64,000 nucleotides of DNA from contig NZ_JOJL01000033.1 of assembly GCF_000721705.1 (NCBI RefSeq), positions 22,956 to 86,955 on the forward strand. The letters run 5' to 3'. Below are positions 52,979-61,006 of this stretch, in pieces; the first letter of the stretch is position 1, and each line of letters opens with the position of its first letter. Below the pieces are notes generated by a model. That model made no database searches, was not told the origin of the DNA, and was given only the letters and a program-made list of their open reading frames with translations. Source of the stretch: Actinoplanes subtropicus. GTDB taxonomy: Bacteria; Actinomycetota; Actinomycetes; Mycobacteriales; Micromonosporaceae. The position numbers were made by a program, and so were the translations under genes.

Positions 52979-53719
52979 ATGTCAGCCAAGCCGGACTTCT
53001 TCCACTCGGTGTGGACGCGTCCGCCCCGCGCCCGTGGTGGCCAGCCCAGCCTCAGCCGCGAGCAGATCGTCCGGGCCGCGATCGAGCTGCTCGACGCCGA
53101 GGGCACGGCCGGGCTGAGCATGCGCCGGCTCGGCACCCGGCTCGACGCCGGCGCCACCTCGCTGTACTGGCACGTGGCGAACAAGGAGGAGCTGCTCGAG
53201 CTGGCCGTCGACGAGGTGCTGGGCGAGATCTACGTGCCCGAGGCCGGCGACGCGCCCTGGCGGGTCAGCGTCTCGACCTTCGCCAACGGCGTGCGCGCCA
53301 CCCTGCTGCGCCACCCCTGGGTGATCGCCCTGCTCGGCACCAAGCCCACCCTCGGGCCCAACGCACTGCGCATGGGCGACCGCGTGATCGCGCTGCTCAC
53401 CGACGCCGGCTTCACCGGGTGGGCGATGTCCCACGTCAGCGCCTTGATCCACGGGCACGCCATCGGCTCGGCCACCACCCAGGCCGCGGGGACCAGTGCG
53501 CTGCGCCAGTCGGGCATCCCGGTCAGCGAGTATTTCAAGAACCTCGAGCCTTATCTCGACCGGATCACCGCCGACCACCCGCACTACGACCAATGGCGCC
53601 AGGCCAATCCGATGGACGACGCCGAGCCGATGAAGATCTGGGAGGACAGCTTCGCCTTCGGCCTGGAACGCATCCTCGACGGCCTCGAGCATTGGCTGGT
53701 CACCGCGAAACAGGCTTGA
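52979..53719 (+). CDS. TetR-family repressor of the MFS exporter
   Basis: 246 residues. Helix-turn-helix LSREQIVRAAIELLDAEG and LSMRRLGTRLDAGATSLYWHVANKEEL; the C-terminal domain resembles the TetR/tetracycline-class C domain (GDAPWRVSVSTFANGVRATLLRHPWV region). Start at 52979, seven bases after TACCAT. It probably senses a substrate of the adjacent exporter. Confidence 0.93.
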   Translation: MSAKPDFFHSVWTRPPRARGGQPSLSREQIVRAAIELLDAEGTAGLSMRRLGTRLDAGATSLYWHVANKEELLELAVDEVLGEIYVPEAGDAPWRVSVSTFANGVRATLLRHPWVIALLGTKPTLGPNALRMGDRVIALLTDAGFTGWAMSHVSALIHGHAIGSATTQAAGTSALRQSGIPVSEYFKNLEPYLDRITADHPHYDQWRQANPMDDAEPMKIWEDSFAFGLERILDGLEHWLVTAKQA

Positions 53720-53747
53720 CCCGTCCCCCGGGGTGCACGTTTAGCGT
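53716..53747 (+). promoter_or_regulatory. MerR-type promoter (20-bp spacer) of the methyltransferase
   Basis: TTGACC (53716-53721) and TAGCGT (53742-53747) are 20 bases apart, with the ATG six bases later. The spacer is too long for normal polymerase recognition and matches the spacing in promoters twisted open by MerR proteins. It begins before the TetR stop. Confidence 0.55.
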
Positions 53748-53753
53748 CGCCCG

Positions 53754-54518
53754 ATGACGCGGACACTCGCCGGAGACTTCGACTACGACACCCACGGCCG
53801 GGGCTACGCCCGACGCCGCCGCCCCGATCCGCGGATAGCCGCGCTGATCCACACCGCGCTCGGCGACGCCCGCACGGTGCTCAACGTCGGCGCCGGCGCC
53901 GGTTCCTACGAGCCCGGCGACCGCTACGTGCTGGCGGTCGAGCCCTCCGCGGCGATGCGCGCCCAGCGGCCACCGGGCGCCGCGCCGGCCCTGGACGCGA
54001 CCGCCGAGCGCCTGCCCTTCGACGACGACGCCTTCGACGCGGTGATGGCGACCGTGACCGTGCACCAGTGGCGCGACACCGCGGCCGGCCTGGCCGAGCT
54101 GCGCCGGGTCGCCCGGGGCCCGGTCGTCGTGCTGACCTTCGACGGCGCCGAGCTGGACCGGTTCTGGCTGGCCGAGTACGCCCCCGAGCTGATCGCCGCC
54201 GAACGCCGCCGCTACCCGGCCATCGCGATGATCGCCGCCGCGCTCGGCCGCACGACCGACGTGCTCGAGGTGCCGATCCCGATCGACTGCGTCGACGGCT
54301 TCACCGAGGCCTACTACGCGCGACCCGAGGCCTTCCTCGACCCGCGGGTGCGCGCCGCCCAGTCGGCGTGGGGTTTCATCACGCCGGAGGCGACCGGCCG
54401 CGCCGTCGAAAACTTACGCTCCGACCTGACTTCCGGCAGGTGGCAGCGGTCGTACGGGCATCTGCTCACCCAACCGCAGTTCGTCGGCTCCCTGCGGCTG
54501 CTGATCGGACGCCCGTGA
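53754..54518 (+). CDS. Class I SAM-dependent methyltransferase
   Basis: 254 residues. Motif I is VLNVGAGAGSYEP, followed by the acidic VEPSAAM, ERLPFDDDAFDAVMATVTVHQW (motif post-II) and a Rossmann core. The type-11-like layout suggests a small-molecule O- or C-methyltransferase; the acceptor is unknown. It shares a MerR-type promoter design with the following gene, so it is probably part of that regulator's regulon. Confidence 0.9.
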   Translation: MTRTLAGDFDYDTHGRGYARRRRPDPRIAALIHTALGDARTVLNVGAGAGSYEPGDRYVLAVEPSAAMRAQRPPGAAPALDATAERLPFDDDAFDAVMATVTVHQWRDTAAGLAELRRVARGPVVVLTFDGAELDRFWLAEYAPELIAAERRRYPAIAMIAAALGRTTDVLEVPIPIDCVDGFTEAYYARPEAFLDPRVRAAQSAWGFITPEATGRAVENLRSDLTSGRWQRSYGHLLTQPQFVGSLRLLIGRP

Positions 54519-54531
54519 GCTGGGACGCGGT

Positions 54532-54563
54532 TTGACCCGTACCCTCGGGTTCGGGTTTAGGGT
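54532..54563 (+). promoter_or_regulatory. MerR-type promoter with dyad in front of the merR-redoxin gene
   Basis: TTGACC (54532-54537), 20 bases, TAGGGT (54558-54563), then six bases to the ATG. The spacer holds ACCCGTACCC and GGGTTCGGGT (54535-54544 and 54547-54556), ten-base arms with one mismatch. This is the classical arrangement of a MerR autoregulated promoter. Confidence 0.7.
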
Positions 54564-54569
54564 CGCCGC

Positions 54570-55466
54570 ATGCGGGTCGGAGAGTTGGCGCGTCGCACCG
54601 GGACCACCGTGCGGGCACTGCGCTACTACGAGGCGGCGGGCCTGGTCGTCCCGCGGCGCCTGGGCAACGGTTACCGGGAGTACCCGCCGATCGCCGTCCG
54701 CCTGGTCCAGCAGATCCGCGAGCTGACCGCGCTCGGGCTCAGCGTCGAGGAGACCCGGCCGTTCGTGGAGAGCCTGGCCGACGGGCGGGACGCCGACGTG
54801 TGCGCGGCCGCGGTCGCCACCTACCGCAGCGCGATCGACGGTCTGCAGGAGCGGATCGGCAGGCTCACCGCCCAACGCGACGGCCTGCACGAGCGGCTGG
54901 ACGCGGTGGCCGGCCGGGTGCGTCCGCCCGCGCCGGCGCGGGGCAGTGCCGACCCCGCCGAGCTGGTCGGGTCGCGGGTGCCGGGCCTGAGCTTCTACGC
55001 CACCGACGGCCGCCCGGTCGACCTCGGCGCGCTCGGGCCCGGCCGCAGCGTCGTGTTCGTCTACCCGCTGACCGGCCGCCCCGGCGTGGACCTGCCGGAC
55101 AGCCTCCTGGAGATCCCCGGCGCGCGCGGCTCAACGGAGCAGGCGTCCTGGTTCCGTGACCACCACGCCGAGCTGCTCGCGGCGGGTGCCGCACGGGTGT
55201 TCGGGCTGTCCGCACAGTCGACCGGCTACCAGCGCGAGCTCGTGCACCGGCTGCGCCTGCCGTACCCGCTGCTGCCCGACCCGCGCATGACCCTGGCGAC
55301 CGGGCTCGGGCTGCCCACCTTCCGCGCGGGTGACATGGTTCTCTATCGGCGCCTCACGCTGGTCATCCGGGACGACGTGATCGAGCATGTCTTTCATCCG
55401 ATCGCCGCCCCCGCGATGCACGCGCTGGAGGTCCTGCAGTGGTTGAGCAAGCGTCGCCGCGACTGA
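54570..55466 (+). CDS. MerR-family regulator fused to a cysteine-less peroxiredoxin-like domain
   Basis: 298 residues. Residues 1-70 form the MerR helix-turn-helix (MRVGELARRTGTTVRALRYY), 75-115 the dimerising coiled coil and 130-298 an AhpC/TSA-like thioredoxin fold (VVFVYPLTGRPG, FRDHHAEL, VFGLSAQSTGYQREL, PYPLLPDPRM). Related peroxiredoxins have GARGCTPQSC; here it is GARGSTEQAS, so Ser188 and Ser193 replace both cysteines. The only cysteine is Cys78 in the coiled coil. The redoxin part therefore looks like a sensor or scaffold, not an enzyme. Confidence 0.9.
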   Translation: MRVGELARRTGTTVRALRYYEAAGLVVPRRLGNGYREYPPIAVRLVQQIRELTALGLSVEETRPFVESLADGRDADVCAAAVATYRSAIDGLQERIGRLTAQRDGLHERLDAVAGRVRPPAPARGSADPAELVGSRVPGLSFYATDGRPVDLGALGPGRSVVFVYPLTGRPGVDLPDSLLEIPGARGSTEQASWFRDHHAELLAAGAARVFGLSAQSTGYQRELVHRLRLPYPLLPDPRMTLATGLGLPTFRAGDMVLYRRLTLVIRDDVIEHVFHPIAAPAMHALEVLQWLSKRRRD

Positions 55467-55981
55467 CGATCCGCGACGCGAGCGAGGCCGACGCGGCCGC
55501 GTGCGTGGCCATCTACCGCCCGTTCGTGCTGGACACCGCGGTCAGCTTCGAGACCACCCCGCCCACCGAGCCCCAGATGGCGGCCCGCATCCGCGAGGCG
55601 GCCGGCACCCACGCCTGGCTGGTCGCCGAGCTGGGCGGCGAGGTGGCCGGCTACGCGTACGCGCGCCCGTTCGCCGCCCGCGAGGCCTACCGCTGGTCGT
55701 GCGAGACGAGCATCTACCTCTCCCCGGCACACCGCGGCGCCGGCGTGGGCCGGTCACTCTACGAGGCGCTGCTGGCCAGGCTGGTCGAGCGCGGCTACCG
55801 GGTCGCGGTCGCCAAAATGACTCTGCCCAACCCGGCGAGCGAGGGCCTGCACGCATCCTTGGGTTTCCGGCCGGTCGGCGTCCACCGCCGCATCGGCTTC
55901 AAGAACGGCGCCTGGTACGACATAGCCATCACCCAGCGCGAGCTGGCCCCCGCCACCGACCATCCCGCCGAGCCTCGCTGA
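55439..55981 (+). CDS. GNAT acetyltransferase, phosphinothricin/methionine-sulfoximine type
   Basis: 180 residues. The order IRDASEADAAACVAIYRPFVL, VSFETTPPTEPQM, acetyl-CoA loop LSPAHRGAGVGRSLYEALL, then LPNPASEGLHASLGFRPVGVHRRIGFKNGAWYDI (read in parts) matches the PAT/MnaT family, which acetylates phosphinothricin-like amino acids or acts on methionine derivatives. GGAGGT six bases before GTG 55439 supports this start, 28 bases inside the merR-redoxin gene, so the two are cotranscribed. Confidence 0.93.
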   Translation: MVEQASPRLTIRDASEADAAACVAIYRPFVLDTAVSFETTPPTEPQMAARIREAAGTHAWLVAELGGEVAGYAYARPFAAREAYRWSCETSIYLSPAHRGAGVGRSLYEALLARLVERGYRVAVAKMTLPNPASEGLHASLGFRPVGVHRRIGFKNGAWYDIAITQRELAPATDHPAEPR

Positions 55982-56017
55982 CGGTCGTAGGAATGGAGGC
56001 CGACCCGACGGGACAGC

Positions 56018-56150
56018 CCGGAACCGCCTTCCGGAGCGCAACCCACCACCCAGATCGCCGGCTCACCGGGGACGGGCGGAATGCGGTTGGGGGCTGGGTC
56101 ACGCGTACGGCGCAAGGGACAGAGGCCGCCACCCAGCGAGCGACGGCCTC
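56018..56150. terminator. Two hairpins between GNAT and sdhB
   Basis: CCGGAA/TTCCGG with a five-base loop (56018-56034) and GAGGCCG/CGGCCTC with a 15-base loop (56122-56150) lie in the 184-base gap between convergent genes. One is placed to end each transcript. No gene is seen in the gap. Confidence 0.6.
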
Positions 56151-56165
56151 CGCACCTGGATGGAG

Positions 56166-57188
56166 TCAGTGCTTTTCGTCGTCCGGGTTTTCGTGGGACG
56201 GCGGGTTGTAGGTGAGGCTTTCGGTGGGGAGCGGGAACTCCTGGTCGTCGCCGAACGGAGACGGGCCGCCCTGATGGGGGAGGGCCAGCTCGGCGACGTC
56301 CATCTTGCCGTCGTCGCGGACGGGCGGGGCCTCGCCCTGGCGGGCGCTGGTGAACGGGGTGCCCGCGGTGTGCACCTCGGGGGTGGCGGCGGGCATGGCG
56401 CCGACCGGGGCCGGAGTGCGGGACGGCTCGTCGAGCTGGTCGCGGCGGAAGATCTTGCGGCCCAGCCAGACGAGCGGGTCGTAGCGACGGTCGACGACGC
56501 GTTCCTTCATCGGGATGATCGCGTTGTCAGTGATCTTGATGTGCTCGGGGCACACCTCGGTGCAGCACTTGGTGATGTTGCAGTAGCCGAGGCCCTGGTG
56601 CGCCTGCGCGTAGTCCTTGCGGTCCTCGCGCGCGTCCAGCGGGTGCATGTCGAGCTCGGCCGCGCGGATGAAGAAGCGCGGGCCGGAGAAGGCGGTCTTG
56701 TTCTCCTCGTGGTCGCGCACCACGTGGCACGTGTTCTGGCAGAGGTAGCACTCGATGCACTTGCGGAACTCCTGCGAGCGCTCGACGTCGACCTGCTGCA
56801 TGCGGTACTGACCCGGCGCGACACCCTCCGGCGGGGCGAACGCGGGGGTCTCGCGCGCCTTCTGGTAGTTGAACGAGACGTCGGTGACCAGGTCGCGGAT
56901 GACCGGGAAGGTCCGCAGCGGGGTGATCGTGACGGTCTCGGTCTCCTCGAAGGTGGACATCCGCGTCATGCAGCCCAGCCGGGGCATGCCGTTGATCTCC
57001 ATCGAGCAGGAGCCGCATTTGCCGGCCTTGCAGTTCCACCGGCAGGCCAGGTCGGGCGTCTGGGTGGCCTGCAGCCGGTGGATGATGTCGAGCACGACCT
57101 CGCCGTCGTTGACCTCGACGTCGAAATCCTGGATCTCGCCGCCGGACGAGTCGCCGCGCCAGACGCGGAAGTGGCGCTTGGTGCCCAT
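56166..57188 (-). CDS. sdhB: Succinate dehydrogenase/fumarate reductase iron-sulfur subunit with extended C-terminus
   Basis: 340 residues. The 2Fe-2S site is Cys53, Cys58, Cys61 and Cys73 (WNCKAGKCGSC, LGC). The 4Fe-4S/3Fe-4S sites are KCIECYLCQNTCH and NITKCCTEVCPEHI. The usual protein ends near residue 255; here about 85 further Pro/Gly/Glu-rich residues follow. Start 57188 shares one base with the sdhA stop (TAATG), so it is coupled to sdhA. Transfers electrons from FAD to the membrane subunit. Confidence 0.95.
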   Translation of the reverse strand: MGTKRHFRVWRGDSSGGEIQDFDVEVNDGEVVLDIIHRLQATQTPDLACRWNCKAGKCGSCSMEINGMPRLGCMTRMSTFEETETVTITPLRTFPVIRDLVTDVSFNYQKARETPAFAPPEGVAPGQYRMQQVDVERSQEFRKCIECYLCQNTCHVVRDHEENKTAFSGPRFFIRAAELDMHPLDAREDRKDYAQAHQGLGYCNITKCCTEVCPEHIKITDNAIIPMKERVVDRRYDPLVWLGRKIFRRDQLDEPSRTPAPVGAMPAATPEVHTAGTPFTSARQGEAPPVRDDGKMDVAELALPHQGGPSPFGDDQEFPLPTESLTYNPPSHENPDDEKH

Positions 57189-59110
57189 TACTTCGCCTCC
57201 GTCTTGCCCGCGCCGGGCAGTGCATCGAACTCGTCCAGTTCCGTGTCGGTCAGGTATTTCGACAGCTCGGCGCGGTCGAACAGGGTGATCAGCTCGCCGC
57301 GCATCTTCGGCAGCGGCTTGCGCTCCAGGTGCACGTCGCCGGAGTCGTCGACCGAGCAGACCAGGTTGACCTTGCGCCACTCGGGGCTCATGCCGGGGAA
57401 GTCTTCCCGGGTGTGGCCGCCGCGCGACTCCTCCCGCTCGAGCGCCGCCTTCGCCGTGCACTCCGAGACGACCAGCATGTTGCGCAGGTCGAGGGCGAGG
57501 TGCCAGCCGGGGTTGTAACGCCGGCCGCCGGTCGCGCCGACGTTGGCCACCCGCGCCTTGAGCTCCTGCAGCCGCTTGGCCGCGTCGGTCAGCTCGCCGG
57601 CCCGCCGGATGATGCCGACCAGGTCGCCCATCACCGCCTGAAGATCTTGCTGCAGGGTGTACGGGTTTTCCCCGCTCTGCCGGTTCAGCGGCGCCAGCGC
57701 GACGTCGACGGCGGACTCCACGTCGGCCGTGTCGACCTTGGGCCGCTTGGTCAGCGCGTCGACGTAGGCCGCCGCGTGCTCGCCCGCGCGCTTGCCGAAG
57801 ACCAGCAGGTCGGAGAGCGAGTTGCCGCCGAGCCGGTTGGAGCCGTGCATGCCGCCGGACACCTCGCCGGCCGCGAACAGCCCGGTCACCGTGCCGGCCG
57901 CGGCCGCCGAATCCGGGTCGACCTCGACGCCGCCCATCACGTAGTGACAGGTCGGCCCGACCTCCATCGGCTCCTTGGTGATGTCGACGTCGGCCAGCTC
58001 CTTGAACTGGTGATGCATCGACGGCAGGCGCTTGATGATGGTCTCGGCCGGCATCCGGGTGGAGACATCCAGGTAGACGCCGCCGGCCGGGGTGCCGCGA
58101 CCCGCCTTGACCTCGCTGTTGATCGCCCGGGCCACCTCGTCCCGGGGCAACAGCTCGGGCGGGCGGCGGTTGTTGTCCGGGTCGGTGTACCAGCGGTCGG
58201 CCTCCTCCTCGGTGTCCGCGTACTGCTTGCGGAACACGTCGGGGACGTAGTTGAACATGAACCGCTTGCCCTCGGAGTTGCGCAGCACGCCGCCGTCGCC
58301 CCGGACCGACTCGGTGACCAGGATGCCCTTGACGCTGGGCGGCCAGACCATGCCGGTCGGGTGGAACTGGAGGAACTCCATGTTGATCAGCGTGGCGCCG
58401 GCGCGCAGGGCGAGGGCGTGGCCGTCGCCGGTGTACTCCCAGGAATTCGAGGTCACCTTGTAGCTGCGGCCGACACCGCCGGTCGCGAGGACCACGGCCG
58501 GCGCCTCCAGCAGGAGGAACTCGCCGGACTCGCGGTAATACCCGAAGGCGCCGGCGACCTTGTCACCGTCGAGCATCAGCTCGGTGATCGTGGTCTCGGC
58601 GAAGACCCGGATCTTCGACTCGTAGTTGCCGGTCTCGGCGTAGTCCTCCTGCTGCAGCGACACGATCTTCTGCTGGAGGGTACGGATCAGCTCAAGGCCG
58701 GTGCGGTCGCCGACGTGGGCGAGCCGCGGATACTCATGGCCGCCGAAGTTCCGCTGGGAGATCTTGCCGTCCTTGGTGCGGTCGAAGAGCGCGCCGTAGG
58801 TCTCCAGCTCCCAGATCCGCTCCGGCGCCTCCTTGGCGTGCAGCTCGGCCATCCGGAAGTTGTTCAGGAACTTGCCGCCGCGCATGGTGTCGCGGAAGTG
58901 CACCATCCAGTTGTCGCGCGAGTTCACGTTGCCCATGGCGGCGGCCGCGCCGCCCTCGGCCATGACCGTGTGCGCCTTGCCGAAGAGCGACTTCGAGATG
59001 ATCGCGGTCTTCTTCCCGGCGAGCCGGGCCTCGATCGCCGCGCGCAGGCCGGCGCCGCCGGCGCCGATCACGACGACGTCGTAGTGGTGCCGTTCGATTC
59101 GGGTAGTCAT
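57188..59110 (-). CDS. sdhA: Succinate dehydrogenase/fumarate reductase flavoprotein subunit
   Basis: 640 residues. FAD-binding VVVIGAGGAGLRAAIEARLA, covalent-FAD His47 (FGKAHTVMAEGGAAAAMG), active-site FLQFHPTGMV and RGDGGVLRN, and MGGVEVD...GLFAAGEVSGGMHGSNRLGG in the capping/FAD domains. Catalyses succinate to fumarate (or the reverse) in the TCA cycle. Thirteen bases separate it from the membrane subunit gene. Confidence 0.97.
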   Translation of the reverse strand: MTTRIERHHYDVVVIGAGGAGLRAAIEARLAGKKTAIISKSLFGKAHTVMAEGGAAAAMGNVNSRDNWMVHFRDTMRGGKFLNNFRMAELHAKEAPERIWELETYGALFDRTKDGKISQRNFGGHEYPRLAHVGDRTGLELIRTLQQKIVSLQQEDYAETGNYESKIRVFAETTITELMLDGDKVAGAFGYYRESGEFLLLEAPAVVLATGGVGRSYKVTSNSWEYTGDGHALALRAGATLINMEFLQFHPTGMVWPPSVKGILVTESVRGDGGVLRNSEGKRFMFNYVPDVFRKQYADTEEEADRWYTDPDNNRRPPELLPRDEVARAINSEVKAGRGTPAGGVYLDVSTRMPAETIIKRLPSMHHQFKELADVDITKEPMEVGPTCHYVMGGVEVDPDSAAAAGTVTGLFAAGEVSGGMHGSNRLGGNSLSDLLVFGKRAGEHAAAYVDALTKRPKVDTADVESAVDVALAPLNRQSGENPYTLQQDLQAVMGDLVGIIRRAGELTDAAKRLQELKARVANVGATGGRRYNPGWHLALDLRNMLVVSECTAKAALEREESRGGHTREDFPGMSPEWRKVNLVCSVDDSGDVHLERKPLPKMRGELITLFDRAELSKYLTDTELDEFDALPGAGKTEAK

Positions 59111-59123
59111 CGTCGTCGCCCCC

Positions 59124-59948
59124 TCAGCCGATGAATCGCAGGTCGGAGAACCAGTGCGCGGAGACGGCCATGACGTAGAAGTCGGTCAGCGCGAGCGTGC
59201 CCAGCGTGGTCCAGGCCAGCTGCATGTGCTTGGTGTTCAGCTTCGACACGAAGGTCCAGAATCGGTAGCGCAGCGGGTGCTTGGAGAAATGCTTGAGCCG
59301 GCCGCCGGCGATGTGCCGGCAGGAGTGGCAGGACAACGTGTACGCCCAGAGCATCACCACGTTGACGACCAGCACGATGTTGCCCAGGCCGAAGCCGAAG
59401 CCGCTGGGGCTCTGGAAGGCGCGGATCGCGTCCCACGTATTGATGATCGAGATGATCGCGGCGGCGTAGAACGCATACCGGTGGACGTTCTGGAAGATCA
59501 GCGGGAAGCGGGTCTCGCCGGTGTATTTCTGGTGCCCGTCGGGCACCGCGCAGGCCGGCGGCGACAGCCAGAAGGCGCGGTAATACGCCTTCCGGTAGTA
59601 GTAGCAGGTCAGCCGGAACAGCAGCAGGAACGGCAGCGTGAAAGCGGCCTCGGGGATGAACCAGTTGCTGGGCAGCGGCGTGCCGAACTCGGCCGAGCCC
59701 TCGACGCACCGGTCGGTCAGACACGGTGAGTAGAACGGCGTTAGGTAGTGGTAATCCGAAACGAAATACCACTTGTGCATGAAGACGCGGACGGTCGCGT
59801 AGAGGACCCAAGCCGCTAGACCCACGAAGGTGACAAGTGGGGGGAACCACCATCGGTCGGTGCGCAACGTTTTCGCCGCGATCGCGGCGCGCGTGCGGCC
59901 CGCCCGATCATCGGCCGGCCCGGTCGGCCTCGTTGCCGTCGTCGTCAT
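59124..59948 (-). CDS. sdhC: Succinate dehydrogenase cytochrome b/membrane anchor subunit
   Basis: 274 residues, about five helices, for example FPPLVTFVGLAAWVLYATVRVF, AAFTLPFLLLFRLTCYYY and YAFYAAAIISIINTW. Histidines in the helices (NVHRYAF, CHSCRHIAGG) are candidate haem ligands. This single larger subunit belongs to the actinobacterial fumarate-reductase-like type rather than separate SdhC and SdhD. AGGAGA lies four bases before the start at 59948. Confidence 0.9.
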   Translation of the reverse strand: MTTTATRPTGPADDRAGRTRAAIAAKTLRTDRWWFPPLVTFVGLAAWVLYATVRVFMHKWYFVSDYHYLTPFYSPCLTDRCVEGSAEFGTPLPSNWFIPEAAFTLPFLLLFRLTCYYYRKAYYRAFWLSPPACAVPDGHQKYTGETRFPLIFQNVHRYAFYAAAIISIINTWDAIRAFQSPSGFGFGLGNIVLVVNVVMLWAYTLSCHSCRHIAGGRLKHFSKHPLRYRFWTFVSKLNTKHMQLAWTTLGTLALTDFYVMAVSAHWFSDLRFIG

Positions 59949-60028
59949 TCGATCTCCTGATGTGCCCTGTCCAAGTGACCCGGCTGTTAACGGGCGTAGG
60001 CGCCCCACAGCCGCCATGCGTCCGAGAT

Positions 60029-60039
60029 GTGTGGCACAC
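60029..60039. promoter_or_regulatory. Palindrome upstream of sdhCAB
   Basis: GTGTGGCACAC has perfect five-base arms. It is about 80 bases before sdhC in the 206-base gap that otherwise shows no gene, and is a candidate regulator site for the operon; the binder is unknown. Confidence 0.35.
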
Positions 60040-60154
60040 GTTACGCCTGGGGTGGGACACTTTCCGGCTCAGGGATGATGTCTATGTCACAAAATCCGGG
60101 CCCGCTCATATCGACCTGCGCGAACAAGGTAGTCGATCTTGGCAGCCGGGCTCC

Positions 60155-60970
60155 TCAGAGCTCGGGAGCGGCCAGTCGCCGGATCGCTCCGGCGCATGGC
60201 GCCGGAGACCATTGGATCAGCTGATCGGCCACGGCGAGGCCGTTGTCGGTCCGGGGAGCGACAAAAAACGCGGGCGTACGGGATTTGGCCTGGCGATCCA
60301 GCGCGTCGGCGAAGACGGTCCGCGCGTCGAGCAACTGCCGCCAGGCGTCCTCGTCCCGCTGCGTGGCCAGCTGGTCGACGTAGATGCGGACGGCCGCGTT
60401 CTCGTCCCGGATGGCGGTGGCCCGCGCGGCCGGGCCGGTCGTCGAGCCGGGCGGGACCAGGCGGTTGAGCCGCTTCTCCAGGTCGAGGCAGTCGTTTTCG
60501 CGCAGGGCCCGGGCGGTGCGGGCGTCGGCGGCGCGGTCGCGGACGCCGTTGACGGCCGAGATGACGGAGAGCGCGCCGGCGCAGAGGGCGACGAGAAGGA
60601 TCGCGGCGGCGACCGCGAGGCCGGTGCCGAACCAGCGGCGGCGGCGCCGGTGACGGGGGTCGCCGGGAGTGGCCGGGAGCGGCCCGAAGCTGAGCAGCCG
60701 CCGGGGTTTGCCAGCGGCCGAGGCAGCGGTCGTGGCGGCGTCGCCGGTGTCGCCCGCGCCGGACCCGCCGGCGCCGGCCGAGCCAGGCCCGCTGGGGTCG
60801 CCCGAGCGCGGCCCGCTGGGGTCGCCCGAGCGCGGCCCGCTGGGGTCGCCCGAGCCCGGCCCGTCGGCGTCGCCCGAGCCCGGCCCGTCGGCGTCGCCCA
60901 CGCTCCGGCCGATCGAGATCTCGCCGGTCGGCGCGTCGTCGTCATCCTGGTCGCGTGGCGTGTCGCTCAC
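60155..60970 (-). CDS. Single-pass membrane protein with an octapeptide repeat at the N-terminus
   Basis: 271 residues. Residues about 25-65 repeat GDxxGPxS (GDADGPGS twice, then GDPSGPRS/GDPSGPGS three times), predicted disordered. A basic RHRRRRRW segment precedes one transmembrane helix (LAVAAAILLVALCAGALSVI), and the outer domain of about 135 residues contains two or three cysteines. Function unknown. GTG 60970 follows TTCACT by six bases. Confidence 0.75.
   Translation of the reverse strand: MSDTPRDQDDDDAPTGEISIGRSVGDADGPGSGDADGPGSGDPSGPRSGDPSGPRSGDPSGPGSAGAGGSGAGDTGDAATTAASAAGKPRRLLSFGPLPATPGDPRHRRRRRWFGTGLAVAAAILLVALCAGALSVISAVNGVRDRAADARTARALRENDCLDLEKRLNRLVPPGSTTGPAARATAIRDENAAVRIYVDQLATQRDEDAWRQLLDARTVFADALDRQAKSRTPAFFVAPRTDNGLAVADQLIQWSPAPCAGAIRRLAAPEL
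60785..60902. repeat. In-gene 24-bp tandem repeat, five units
   Basis: The plus strand repeats a 24-base unit containing GGCCCGCTGGGGTCGCCCGAG or GGCCCGTCGGCGTCGCCC in tandem. Each unit encodes one octapeptide of the disordered N-terminus of the minus-strand membrane protein, so length changes stay in frame. Confidence 0.8.
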
Positions 60971-61006
60971 CGGCTCAGTGAAACACGCCGGTCAATGCGC
61001 GGTCTT

